IMG/VR virus record: IMGVR_UViG_3300009417_000012 | Span: 1-42,817 of that record | Strand: one strand, 5' to 3' | DNA from: a virus | Length of the DNA: 42,817 nucleotides | Shown: one piece after another, positions 31,192 through 38,880 of the stretch | Numbering within the stretch: the first letter of the stretch is position 1 | Layout: each line of letters begins with the position of its first letter | Program-made: the position numbers and the translations under genes | Notes under the pieces: generated by a model | What the model was told of the DNA's origin: nothing | The model's input: the letters and a program-made list of their open reading frames with translations, nothing else | Database searches by the model: none

Positions 31192-31219
31192 TTGACAATA
31201 CCTGCACAGCTCCTACAAT
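31192..31219 (+). promoter_or_regulatory. Consensus sigma70 promoter of the structural block
   Basis: TTGACA (31192-31197) and TACAAT (31214-31219) with a 16-base spacer; all six -35 and five of six -10 bases match. It lies in the divergent gap, 26 bases before the first plus-strand ATG. The host RNA polymerase should use it, so a phage polymerase is not needed for this block. Confidence 0.8.
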
Positions 31220-31244
31220 ACCCGCCTTGCAACCGGAGCCTGGC

Positions 31245-31901
31245 ATGGACCAACCTGACCTGCGATACAGCCTCGGCGTGATAGAACAACAGCCTCCATG
31301 GTACTGGCGAATGATCGGCCGCCGCTACTGGAAAGGGTGGCGGGTCGTGATGATAGTCAATGACGGGCGTGATGACGAGGAGCTGGAGATCCGTAGTCCC
31401 CCGGCGAAGCGCCCACCCAACCCCCATGACGTCGCTCAGGCGACCATCAAGGTGCACATGCGGGTGCTTACTCACATGCGCAACTACCTAGACCGCCCGA
31501 TCGCCCAGCTCCCCGAACCTCCACCCCTACCGAAAGACTACCCCCATGGCCGCCAAGAAGAAAACCACCAGCAAGAAGAAAGCTACGAGCAAAAAGCGCT
31601 CCGCCGCGCAGCAGTCCGCCGCGCAGTTGACACCACGCTCGGCCTCCGCTACCAGCAAAAAAACTTCCGGCAAGAAAAGATCCAGCCGGTCAACCCCCCA
31701 GTCTTCCCCTCGCCCCTCACCGGCGACGCGTTCAACTTCCCGCCCCACTTTTCGACGAAAGCACCGCTTCCCACGACACCCCGAGGAGATCGGCAACGTG
31801 AAGGTGAGCGTCGTCGAGATGAAAGTGAAAGCGGGGTCACCGAACTACAGGCCGCTGATCGAAGCCGTCGAGAAACTCCTCAAGGCGGGAAAGACCGATA
31901 G
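31245..31901 (+). CDS. Hypothetical protein (219 aa) overlapping the next gene
   Basis: The ATG at 31245 follows CCGGAGCCTGGC. The first 100 residues (MDQPDLRYSLGVIEQQPPW, then WYWRMIGRRYWKGW) look like a real protein with a basic, Trp-rich strand. After the point where the next gene starts, the composition becomes Gln, Arg and Glu-rich low complexity, probably shaped by the other frame. The frames share 356 bases. Function is unknown; position before TerS suggests packaging or early virion assembly. Confidence 0.6.
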   Translation: MDQPDLRYSLGVIEQQPPWYWRMIGRRYWKGWRVVMIVNDGRDDEELEIRSPPAKRPPNPHDVAQATIKVHMRVLTHMRNYLDRPIAQLPEPPPLPKDYPHGRQEENHQQEESYEQKALRRAAVRRAVDTTLGLRYQQKNFRQEKIQPVNPPVFPSPLTGDAFNFPPHFSTKAPLPTTPRGDRQREGERRRDESESGVTELQAADRSRRETPQGGKDR

Positions 31902-32046
31902 CGTCTCGCACGTCACACGAGCGGCACTGATCATGGCGGCGAGCGACCCGGCCGCTTTCAGGGACGTGATCGCCAAGCTTCCCAACCCGAAGACGGCGCG
32001 AGGAGGTACGAGTCGCCGTACCCGCGTCAGCAACGTGGGCTATTAA
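31546..32046 (+). CDS. Basic Lys/Ser/Ala-rich protein with a C-terminal folded domain
   Basis: A 166-residue protein. Residues 2-75 are histone H1-like repeats of Lys, Ser, Thr and Ala (AAKKKTTSKKKATSKKRSAA), expected to bind DNA without sequence preference. Residues about 80-166 form a domain (VKVSVVEMKVKAGSPNYRPL, then helices). Third codon positions in that domain are strongly G/C, as in real genes here. No ribosome site is seen. It may compact or coat DNA during packaging. It overlaps the previous gene in another frame. Confidence 0.7.
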   Translation: MAAKKKTTSKKKATSKKRSAAQQSAAQLTPRSASATSKKTSGKKRSSRSTPQSSPRPSPATRSTSRPTFRRKHRFPRHPEEIGNVKVSVVEMKVKAGSPNYRPLIEAVEKLLKAGKTDSVSHVTRAALIMAASDPAAFRDVIAKLPNPKTARGGTSRRTRVSNVGY

Positions 32047-32074
32047 CCCGCTGGGAGCGTGGCATACTGTACAC

Positions 32075-32833
32075 ATGGCACGCTCCCGGACGCTTTGCAA
32101 GGACACATCTCATGTCCGCATACCGGCTCTCCCAGAGTCGAACGTGGATCGCTCCTCGCCAGATATCGGCGTGGCGGCGAGCGAGCGCGCGGCCCGGTTA
32201 CCCACCATCAACCGGGAAGAAGCGCTGAACCAAGTGGCCGCCGTACTCGGCGACTCGGATACCGCACGTCAGCTGGGCAAGATCGTGCATGCCGCCGGGC
32301 ACGCGATCGAGATATTGTCTTTGTTGGGTTACCCCGCGCTACGGCACCTACGTACGCAGGGCTTCTCGCTCCACAAGATCGCCACAGACTTGAGATTGAA
32401 CGTCGCGGACGTGGCGGCGTTCGTCGCGGCCCAGCCGGGGTACGAGGTCGATGCGATGGAGGACGACGAGGCGTTTGCCGACGCGCTCGCGTTCAAGCTG
32501 TATCAGGAGATGGAGGACGCGTCGACCGACCACTCACTCAACCGAAATCAGCTCGAGCTCTTCAAGGTCAGGAAGGACCTGCTGGTGGAGCTTGCCAAGC
32601 GGAGCTCGAATCGCTGGGCCCAGAAGCCGCAGGAGCAGACGAGCCACATGCCGTCGCTCAACATCAATCTCGGCGTCACCGCCCCCGTCAGCGGCCATAC
32701 GAACGCCGAACAGCCCCGGGCGACCAAGGCCCCGGCACAGGACACGGAGCCAACTCTTGAAGGGGAATACACAGACGGCCTTGAAGACGTACCCGACAAC
32801 ATCCCCCGGATCGCAGCAGTCGACTTTGAGTAA
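32075..32833 (+). CDS. Putative terminase small subunit
   Basis: A 252-residue protein. A helix-turn-helix-like segment (FSLHKIATDLRLNVADVAAF) lies near residue 100, and an acidic helical middle and a Pro-rich end follow. It lies upstream of TerL with only tiny genes between, which is the usual TerS place. No Shine-Dalgarno sequence precedes the ATG. The call is from position and the helix-turn-helix; it could also be another packaging or regulatory protein. Confidence 0.55.
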   Translation: MARSRTLCKDTSHVRIPALPESNVDRSSPDIGVAASERAARLPTINREEALNQVAAVLGDSDTARQLGKIVHAAGHAIEILSLLGYPALRHLRTQGFSLHKIATDLRLNVADVAAFVAAQPGYEVDAMEDDEAFADALAFKLYQEMEDASTDHSLNRNQLELFKVRKDLLVELAKRSSNRWAQKPQEQTSHMPSLNINLGVTAPVSGHTNAEQPRATKAPAQDTEPTLEGEYTDGLEDVPDNIPRIAAVDFE

Positions 32834-32990
32834 GAAACCCTACAAGTCGAAGCTGGTCGCGTACGTGTGGGCGTCTACGGGTTCTTACTGTTGCTCAATA
32901 TTTCCGGCAAACTCTGATGTTTCAGCTTTGTTAAAGCGTTTCCAATTGGGCGCCCGCCTGATCTACAGCCCCTTTTTACACGATGTCTGA
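32826..32990 (+). CDS. Tiny KPYKSK paralogue 1 (54 aa)
   Basis: The frame starts with TTG (overlapping the TerS stop) and reads MSKKPYKSKLVAYVWASTGS to LIYSPFLHDV. The gene at 33218-33385 matches it along its whole length: KPYKSK, VAY-W, CS-FPAN, LLK-F, GAR-IYSPFL-DV. That match is strong evidence for both genes. It ends in GATGTCTGA, in which the next ATG lies. Function is unknown. Confidence 0.65.
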   Translation: MSKKPYKSKLVAYVWASTGSYCCSIFPANSDVSALLKRFQLGARLIYSPFLHDV

Positions 32991-33225
32991 CGAGAAACCC
33001 TACAAGTCTGCGATCATGTTCCAGCTCTCGGGGAGTGCCTGCTTGCGCAGCGTCTTTGATCTCGAAGCAGCTTTTCAACTGAAGGCTATGATGGAAGACG
33101 CCGGTAAGATACGCCCGGGAGACGACTCGTATGTTGTGGATTCCAAGTTCCTCGTGACGGTGTGGGTATTCTGCCCGTTTGATATTGGAGAGGGTTTGGA
33201 TTCCGCGGGGTGCGTCCGTGTCTGA
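32983..33225 (+). CDS. Tiny KPYKS paralogue 2 (80 aa)
   Basis: It starts MSDEKPYKSAIMFQLSGSA, sharing only the first residues with the two flanking genes; the rest is different and has FLVTVWVFCPFDIGEG near the end. The ATG is inside the previous stop region (ATGTCTGA). The same N-terminus on a different body suggests domain exchange at the start. Confidence 0.7.
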   Translation: MSDEKPYKSAIMFQLSGSACLRSVFDLEAAFQLKAMMEDAGKIRPGDDSYVVDSKFLVTVWVFCPFDIGEGLDSAGCVRV

Positions 33226-33385
33226 CAAGAAACCCTACAAGTCGAAAACAGTCGCGTACCGCTGGGCGCCCACAGGCTCAGTCCATTGCTCGCGATTTCC
33301 AGCAAACTTTCCGAATTCGACGTTACTTAAGCTCTTCCACATGGGTGCCCGCATCATCTACAGTCCATTCTTACCCGATGTCTGA
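33218..33385 (+). CDS. Tiny KPYKSK paralogue 3 (55 aa)
   Basis: The start is GTG, again inside the previous stop (GTGTCTGA). It reads MSDKKPYKSKTVAYRWAPTG to IIYSPFLPDV. It is a duplicate of the gene at 32826. Its GATGTCTGA end contains the ATG of TerL, whose own first residues (MSD) match the tiny genes. Confidence 0.68.
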   Translation: MSDKKPYKSKTVAYRWAPTGSVHCSRFPANFPNSTLLKLFHMGARIIYSPFLPDV

Positions 33386-35168
33386 CCTAGACCCGATCGA
33401 GGGTTTCCCTCACGACGCCTCCGCTCTTGATGAGCTGACCGACGACGTCCGCTCCATGCTCGAGGGTAACGACGAGGAGCGGGACAACACGAGCATCTTC
33501 GCGAGCTCGACGGTACTGCGCTCGCTGAACCAGCAGCTGGAAGAAGATCACATCGATGATCGTCTTTCGCTGAAAGACCTGATGATGTTCTCGGACCCCG
33601 ATCAGGTGATCGAGGACGGGCCGCAGGGTAAGTCGCTCTTCGAGAAGCCGGCACTGCCAAGCCAGCGAAAGACTAGGGATATCGACTACATACCGAACCC
33701 GACGCCGCTGAAATACCACCGCGACAACGACTCGCGGATCAAGGCGCTCATGTCGGGGGTGGGTATTGGCAAGACTTCTGCGATGGCGATCGAGCTGGTG
33801 AGACTTGCTCAGCGTCAGGCGCCCGACAAGCACGGTGTGAGGTACACGAAATGGGCAGTGATCCGATCCACATACGCTCAGTTGAAAACAACAACGCTCC
33901 CCACGTTTTTGGAGTGGTTGCCCCCTCAAGCCGTGAAAGTCGTTTATGGCTCGCCTATAACTGTGCTGATGCAGATGAGGCTCCCCGATGGGACTACTGT
34001 CCATGCCCAGTTTTTATTTTTTCCATTGGACCGCCCGGCTCAGGTCGCGAACTTATTATCTCTTGAGATCACAGGAGCAGCGATCAATGAAGCGGCGGAG
34101 ATCAAGATCCCGTCGATCGTCAAGGTCCTCTTGAGTCGATGCCGGTATCCGCGGGGGTCGACCGCGCCCATCACATGGAAAGGGATCTTGCTCGACTACA
34201 ACCCGCCGCCGATCGGCAGCTGGCTGTACAAGATGTTCGAGATCAACCCGGACCCTCGATACAAGCTCTACAAGTACCCCCCGGCGGTGCTGATCCGGCG
34301 AGATCCGACAGATCCGGAAGACCCGAAGCTCTGGACGTTCGAGCCGAACCCTGACGCCGAGAACGTACAGCACGTGGCGGACGGCATGAAGTACTGGCTA
34401 GACCTAGCCGAAGACTACCGCTACGACTGGCCGATGCTGCAGCGGTTCGTGCTCGGCCAGTACACCTACGGCGGGCAGGGCCGGCCGGTGTATTCCAGCT
34501 TCTCTGAACGGCGGCATATCTTGCGGCCCGACAAGGAAGCGTACCGCACGACGCCCTTGGTCATCGGATTCGACTTTGGGATGTACACCGCCGCGGCGAT
34601 CACGCAGCAGCAGGAGCGGAAAGTCGTCCTGCTGGATCTCTTGGCGGTACCCGACTCGGGGCTCGAGATGTTCATCGATGACTATCTCTTGCCCTTGCTG
34701 AACAAGCGGTACGTCGGTATACCGCGCATCGCCACGGGAGACCCGAGCGGCGGGAACCGCTCGCCGATCGACAAGGCAAGGTGCATCACTTACCTGAAAC
34801 AGCGGGGGTTTCCCTACCACCACTGCAAGTCCAACAGTATCAGTGTCCGGCTCGAGGCGGTGAATTCGCATCTCAGGGCCGAAGGACGCTTCGGGGTGAA
34901 CCAGCGGTGCGTCGAGGCGATCACGTCGTTCTCAGGCGGCTACCACTGGGACGCGAGCAAGGAGCATCTGGGCATCACCTCTGACAAGCCGGCGAAAGAC
35001 GACGCGTCGCACGGCATGGACGCAGTGCAGTACGCCCTGATGTACTACAACGTGGGAGCAGGGCGACATACTAACGAGGGGCAGTACAATATGCCGAACG
35101 GTGCGTCGCTCAGAAAACCCCGATTCGGTTTGAAGAAGACGCCAGCGCAAGGTAACTGGATGATCTGA
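33378..35168 (+). CDS. terL: Terminase large subunit
   Basis: A 596-residue packaging motor. The ATPase domain has Walker A SGVGIGKTSA at residues 126-135 and a Walker B-like strand with ITGAAINEAAE at about 231-241. The nuclease domain has GFDFGMY (D399), ATGDPSG (D455) and DDASHGMDA (D541-D542), the three acidic sites of RNase H-fold terminase nucleases. It cuts concatemers and pumps DNA into the procapsid. The ATG at 33378 overlaps the end of the third tiny gene. The first 60 residues are acidic. Confidence 0.95.
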   Translation: MSDLDPIEGFPHDASALDELTDDVRSMLEGNDEERDNTSIFASSTVLRSLNQQLEEDHIDDRLSLKDLMMFSDPDQVIEDGPQGKSLFEKPALPSQRKTRDIDYIPNPTPLKYHRDNDSRIKALMSGVGIGKTSAMAIELVRLAQRQAPDKHGVRYTKWAVIRSTYAQLKTTTLPTFLEWLPPQAVKVVYGSPITVLMQMRLPDGTTVHAQFLFFPLDRPAQVANLLSLEITGAAINEAAEIKIPSIVKVLLSRCRYPRGSTAPITWKGILLDYNPPPIGSWLYKMFEINPDPRYKLYKYPPAVLIRRDPTDPEDPKLWTFEPNPDAENVQHVADGMKYWLDLAEDYRYDWPMLQRFVLGQYTYGGQGRPVYSSFSERRHILRPDKEAYRTTPLVIGFDFGMYTAAAITQQQERKVVLLDLLAVPDSGLEMFIDDYLLPLLNKRYVGIPRIATGDPSGGNRSPIDKARCITYLKQRGFPYHHCKSNSISVRLEAVNSHLRAEGRFGVNQRCVEAITSFSGGYHWDASKEHLGITSDKPAKDDASHGMDAVQYALMYYNVGAGRHTNEGQYNMPNGASLRKPRFGLKKTPAQGNWMI

Positions 35169-35461
35169 TGCCCGACAAGAAGCTGTTGCTCCCTGAAGTA
35201 CTGCTCGCCGGGACCGCCGGGCCGGTTCTCCGCGAGTACCGCGTGATCTCCCAGATCACCCAGAAGGCCATGGCCGAGCAGCTGCAAGCGCGCCCTGACA
35301 CGCTGAGCGCCTATGAGCGGGGGCACTGCGGATTGCCGGCGAGTCTCATGATTCGGTATGCTGAGGCGCTGGGGATGTCGGTCGTGCTCTTTGACACCCG
35401 AGAGTTCGGACTGTCCTATCCGGAGCATGTCGTCCTGTCCCCCGGCGACGATCAGGAGTAA
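35168..35461 (+). CDS. Small helix-turn-helix (XRE-like) protein
   Basis: A 97-residue protein. ITQKAMAEQLQARPDTLSAY is a helix-turn-helix of the Cro/XRE kind, followed by ERGHCGLPASLMIRYAEALG. It probably binds DNA as a regulator. A regulator between TerL and portal is unusual but known in phages, where it may time late genes. TGATG couples it to TerL. Confidence 0.85.
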   Translation: MPDKKLLLPEVLLAGTAGPVLREYRVISQITQKAMAEQLQARPDTLSAYERGHCGLPASLMIRYAEALGMSVVLFDTREFGLSYPEHVVLSPGDDQE

Positions 35462-35464
35462 GGC

Positions 35465-37654
35465 ATGGCGAACAACACCGCACACCTCCGTCGGGTCATG
35501 AACCCGACCAGCCGGGTGGTGGTCCCCTCCTCTGCGCCCATTGTGAAAGGGTTGCAGCAGGAAGTCTCGATCGGGGGGGACAAGCAGAACGAGGCGAACC
35601 GCATCCGGGTAGAGAACGCCCGGGTCGACCGGGAGCGGGCTCGAGAGCACAGGAACGCGGAAGATACGGACTCGGCGCTTGGTCAGTACGTGGAGCAGGC
35701 GGCGCACGACGCGTTCAGCAACAAGTGTTCGAACGGCATTCAGGATGAGCAGCGGAAAGCGCTCATGGCCTACCACACGGAATTCGCCTGCGAGGAGCTG
35801 GCCTGCCTGCCCGACGGGGGAGCCGCGGCGCTCTACTACCCGCTGATCGAGATGATGACCAAGCGGATGTACGCGTTTCTGACTGACACGCTCAGTGCCG
35901 AGACCGGTCAGCCGACGTTCGACATGCGGCCGACGACAATACCGGACGTGCCGCCCGTGCTCTTGGACCGGGCCACGCAGTCGCTCGTCAGCGAGATCGA
36001 GCTGCTCTTGGCGACAGGCGTCGTACTGACCGAGACGCAGGTGACCGAAGCGATCGACCTGATGGCCGACAAGCTCATGGAAGAGGCGAAAGCGGAGAGC
36101 GAATACGCGGTCAGGCGCTGCAAGCACGAGGTCAATGACCGACTCGACGCGACGAACTACTACACAGCGTACTTCCGTACGTTGTTCGACATGGTGCTCT
36201 TTGGTACTGGGGTCTTGTACGGGCCGTTTCCCACGTTGGATCGGAAGGCGGCGTTCACGTCGAAGAGCAAGCCGGTGTTCGACTACCGGAAGAACCTCGG
36301 ATTCCAGTCGCTCGACATGACGCACTTCGCGCCGAGTCCATGCAGCACGGACACGCAGGACGGCCGGTACTGCGTCTACTTCGAGAAGATGTCGAAGTCG
36401 GATCTCATGCGCGCGGCGTCGTGCGACTGGCACAAGGAGAACATCGACTACATCCTGCTGCGTCATCCGACGGGCTACAGCCACTGCAAGCACGGGCAGT
36501 TCGGGGACATCGATCAACTCCGGGGGTCCGCGTTCAATCGCGAGGACAAGATGTATGACATCACCCGTTACTGGGGTGAGATCGACGGGCGCATGCTGAT
36601 TGCCAACAACGTGGAGTCGTACGGCGGCCAAGAAGTCGACCCGGAGATGTGCTACGAAGTGGAGGTCTTTACCTGCGCCGGGATGCCGATCCGGATTCAA
36701 CAATCACTGGACCCGGCGTGCAAGCGGCCGCTACACAAGGTCGTGATGTACGAGTGCCCGGGCGCGTTCCACGGTCGGGGCACGTACCACCGCCTGAAAG
36801 ACACGCAGTCGCTGATCAACTCGGCGATGACCGCCATTCCGTACGATCTGTCGTTCACAGCGTTCCCGATCTTCGAAGTCGACAAGTCGCTGCGCGAGAC
36901 TGAAGACGGTTCGGACGAGGCGATCGATCTGGAGCCGGGCTCGGTGCACATGAAGAACAGCCTGAACACCGGCACGGCGGGCAACATGATCGGGATACAT
37001 CAGCTGCAGAGCCACGTGAACCTGTTCTCAGGCCTGATCGCCGAGCAGATCGAGCACGCTGAGACGCTGCTGGGACTGCCGCGGTACTTGGCCGGAGGAG
37101 CAGTGGGCTCAGGGGCTACACGCACGGCCTCAGGACTCGCACAGCTACAGAGCAACGCGTTCACCAACCTGAAGTGCATCATCCGGAACGTGGATCTGGG
37201 GCTGACCAAGCCGTCGATCGAGCAGCTGCACCGGCTTGTCATGGTGACGAGCGACAACCCGGATATCTTCGGGGATATAGAAGTCGTGGTTCTGGGCCAT
37301 ACGACCCAGCTCGCACGGCAGATCCACCGGGATTCTTTGCAGACAGACCTTGGCGTGCTGCTGCCGTTCTTCCAAGCGGGGCTCATACCGGTCGAGGGGG
37401 TCATGGACATCCTTCGGGAGTTCCTCACCCAAGGCGGATACGACCCGCGGAAGACGATCCCGGACAGCCAGTACGAGGAGGCGAAAGCGCGCGAGCTGCA
37501 AGCCGCCATTGCCACCATATCGAACATCTCCGGTGGGGTCGCAAGCTCTGCGGCGGCCGGCGGCGCGCTCGGTGGGCAGCAATTGACCGGCGGCGTGTCG
37601 GCAGGACAACCCGGTTTGCAGCCGCCTCAAGGGGCTCCACAGCTACTGCAGTAG
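35465..37654 (+). CDS. Portal protein
   Basis: A 729-residue protein. The middle has GTGVLYGPFPT and a stem/wing-like region; RGTYHRLKDTQSLINSAMTA and ATRTASGLAQLQSN, then LKCIIRNVD, match the long helix and clip region of podovirus-type portals. The C-terminus is Gly, Gln and Ala-rich. It forms the 12-mer ring for DNA entry and exit and the tail joint. CAGGAGTAAGGC precedes the ATG. No scaffold or capsid gene follows immediately. Confidence 0.88.
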   Translation: MANNTAHLRRVMNPTSRVVVPSSAPIVKGLQQEVSIGGDKQNEANRIRVENARVDRERAREHRNAEDTDSALGQYVEQAAHDAFSNKCSNGIQDEQRKALMAYHTEFACEELACLPDGGAAALYYPLIEMMTKRMYAFLTDTLSAETGQPTFDMRPTTIPDVPPVLLDRATQSLVSEIELLLATGVVLTETQVTEAIDLMADKLMEEAKAESEYAVRRCKHEVNDRLDATNYYTAYFRTLFDMVLFGTGVLYGPFPTLDRKAAFTSKSKPVFDYRKNLGFQSLDMTHFAPSPCSTDTQDGRYCVYFEKMSKSDLMRAASCDWHKENIDYILLRHPTGYSHCKHGQFGDIDQLRGSAFNREDKMYDITRYWGEIDGRMLIANNVESYGGQEVDPEMCYEVEVFTCAGMPIRIQQSLDPACKRPLHKVVMYECPGAFHGRGTYHRLKDTQSLINSAMTAIPYDLSFTAFPIFEVDKSLRETEDGSDEAIDLEPGSVHMKNSLNTGTAGNMIGIHQLQSHVNLFSGLIAEQIEHAETLLGLPRYLAGGAVGSGATRTASGLAQLQSNAFTNLKCIIRNVDLGLTKPSIEQLHRLVMVTSDNPDIFGDIEVVVLGHTTQLARQIHRDSLQTDLGVLLPFFQAGLIPVEGVMDILREFLTQGGYDPRKTIPDSQYEEAKARELQAAIATISNISGGVASSAAAGGALGGQQLTGGVSAGQPGLQPPQGAPQLLQ

Positions 37655-37749
37655 GAGCGGGGCGGACTAGCCCACCTGAATTGTCGTAGGTTTCCTGAGA
37701 TCGCGTAAGCCCCAGTACAGTGGCCCCACTTGCCCGGGGGCTGCTTGTG

Positions 37750-38148
37750 ATGATCTTTGACGGGGACCCAATTCGTGTCGGCGATCGCTTGTTTGATACA
37801 CGTCGTGACACGTCGGTCCATATCCTGAAGCTGTACAGCGATCGGGTTCTGGCCAAGATACCGGGTCAGGGCTCGGTCACATATAGCTACGGCGGCGTCG
37901 AGCGCGGCCGGACTTCCAAGTCGCTCTACTGGCACGACCCGCGCGTGATCATTCCGCGCAAAGCCGCGGTTGAGTGGGCGATTCAGCGCGACACGTTGCG
38001 AGGGCTTTGCCAGCAGATGTCCCACTTCATGGAGATGGCTCATTTCGAAGAGCCAGAAGAGCTCGACCCGGATGAGATTCGTTCGCTCGAGGAGTCGTTT
38101 GTCGATGTTGAGCTCGTGCGCGGGATGGCCCGCTCGGCGGGACGCTGA
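37750..38148 (+). CDS. Hypothetical structural-region protein (132 aa)
   Basis: The ATG at 37750 (a GTG one codon before is possible) begins MIFDGDPIRVGDRLFDTRRD, which looks like a beta-rich small domain with Gly-Asp turns. The C-terminal half is helical and acidic (EEPEELDPDEIRSLEESFVD). It is the first gene after the portal. The ribosome site is weak. Function is unknown; virion assembly or decoration is likely from position. Confidence 0.75.
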   Translation: MIFDGDPIRVGDRLFDTRRDTSVHILKLYSDRVLAKIPGQGSVTYSYGGVERGRTSKSLYWHDPRVIIPRKAAVEWAIQRDTLRGLCQQMSHFMEMAHFEEPEELDPDEIRSLEESFVDVELVRGMARSAGR

Positions 38149-38528
38149 TGGCGACTGCGATACCGTACCGATCGATTGGCAGTCTGAGCGCCAAGTCGTC
38201 TTGTCTGTGCGTGCCGAAAGAGAAGCCGACTTGTTTTCGTTTTTCGGTCGACACGCGCTGCGTGTGCGTGGTGCTCTGGGGTCTGGAGGGCCGCACGTTT
38301 GGGCTTGAGCGCTTGCGTCTTGATGACGCCTGCAAGGTTATTGGCTCGGTGGCTTACCCGCCCGAGTGTCCCTACGTTTTCGACCATGACGGCGAGGAAC
38401 TGATCATCGCGAAGCCCGGCACGTACGAGATTTGTTCTTGCGACGACGAGCCGCTGCCGCATTCCTTCGAGGTCGAGAAGCGCTACTTGTCGGACTGTCA
38501 GGCTACCCTTGGAGTGAAGGTCGCATGA
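38148..38528 (+). CDS. Cys-rich small virion-region protein 1 (126 aa)
   Basis: The sequence is MATAIPYRSIGSL then CLCVPKEKPTCFRF and TRCVCVVLW, with later Cys in ECPYVF, ICSCDDE and DCQ. It has a beta-rich look with PGTYEICSC near the end, which matches PGEYQFTLADC in the next gene, so the two are distant relatives. TGATG couples it to the previous gene. Disulfide or metal stabilisation is likely. Confidence 0.75.
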   Translation: MATAIPYRSIGSLSAKSSCLCVPKEKPTCFRFSVDTRCVCVVLWGLEGRTFGLERLRLDDACKVIGSVAYPPECPYVFDHDGEELIIAKPGTYEICSCDDEPLPHSFEVEKRYLSDCQATLGVKVA

Positions 38529-38872
38529 ACTGCTGCCGAACCCCGCCGGGGGTGCAGATGCCGTGGAACGAGTGCGAAGCCTCAGCGGTGTCGTTCAAGT
38601 TCAAGGTCCGCAACGGCTGGAAGGCGCTGGTGAAAGTTCACCGCGTGCCCGAAGGCCTGTGCATGTGCGTTGATGAGTGTATTTGGACGTGCTGCTGTAC
38701 GCGTTTTGAAGCGGTGCCCGTTCTTGATGAATGCGGCTGCGAGCTCTGTGTCGACGAGTCGACGACGTTCGAGCTACCTCCCGGGGAGTACCAGTTCACA
38801 TTGGCCGATTGTGACGGCTTGCCCGTCGTACCCGTACCGGAAGACATTCTGGTCACGGTCCATCACCTATAG
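38525..38872 (+). CDS. Cys-rich small virion-region protein 2 (115 aa)
   Basis: The start MNCCRTPPGVQMPWNEC is set by ATGA overlap at 38525. It has about 14 Cys, many in pairs (CCC, CGC, CMC), and the tail PGEYQFTLADCDGLPVVPVP. It is related in plan to the preceding gene. No known family is recognised. It is probably a tail or fibre-base protein. Confidence 0.75.
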   Translation: MNCCRTPPGVQMPWNECEASAVSFKFKVRNGWKALVKVHRVPEGLCMCVDECIWTCCCTRFEAVPVLDECGCELCVDESTTFELPPGEYQFTLADCDGLPVVPVPEDILVTVHHL

Positions 38873-38880
38873 GTTTCATC

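Noticed and set aside
35045-36703. 552-codon open frame antisense to portal and TerL
   Set aside because: Shadow of GC-rich coding DNA; Arg/Val/Leu-rich composition, and portal and TerL are certain on the other strand.
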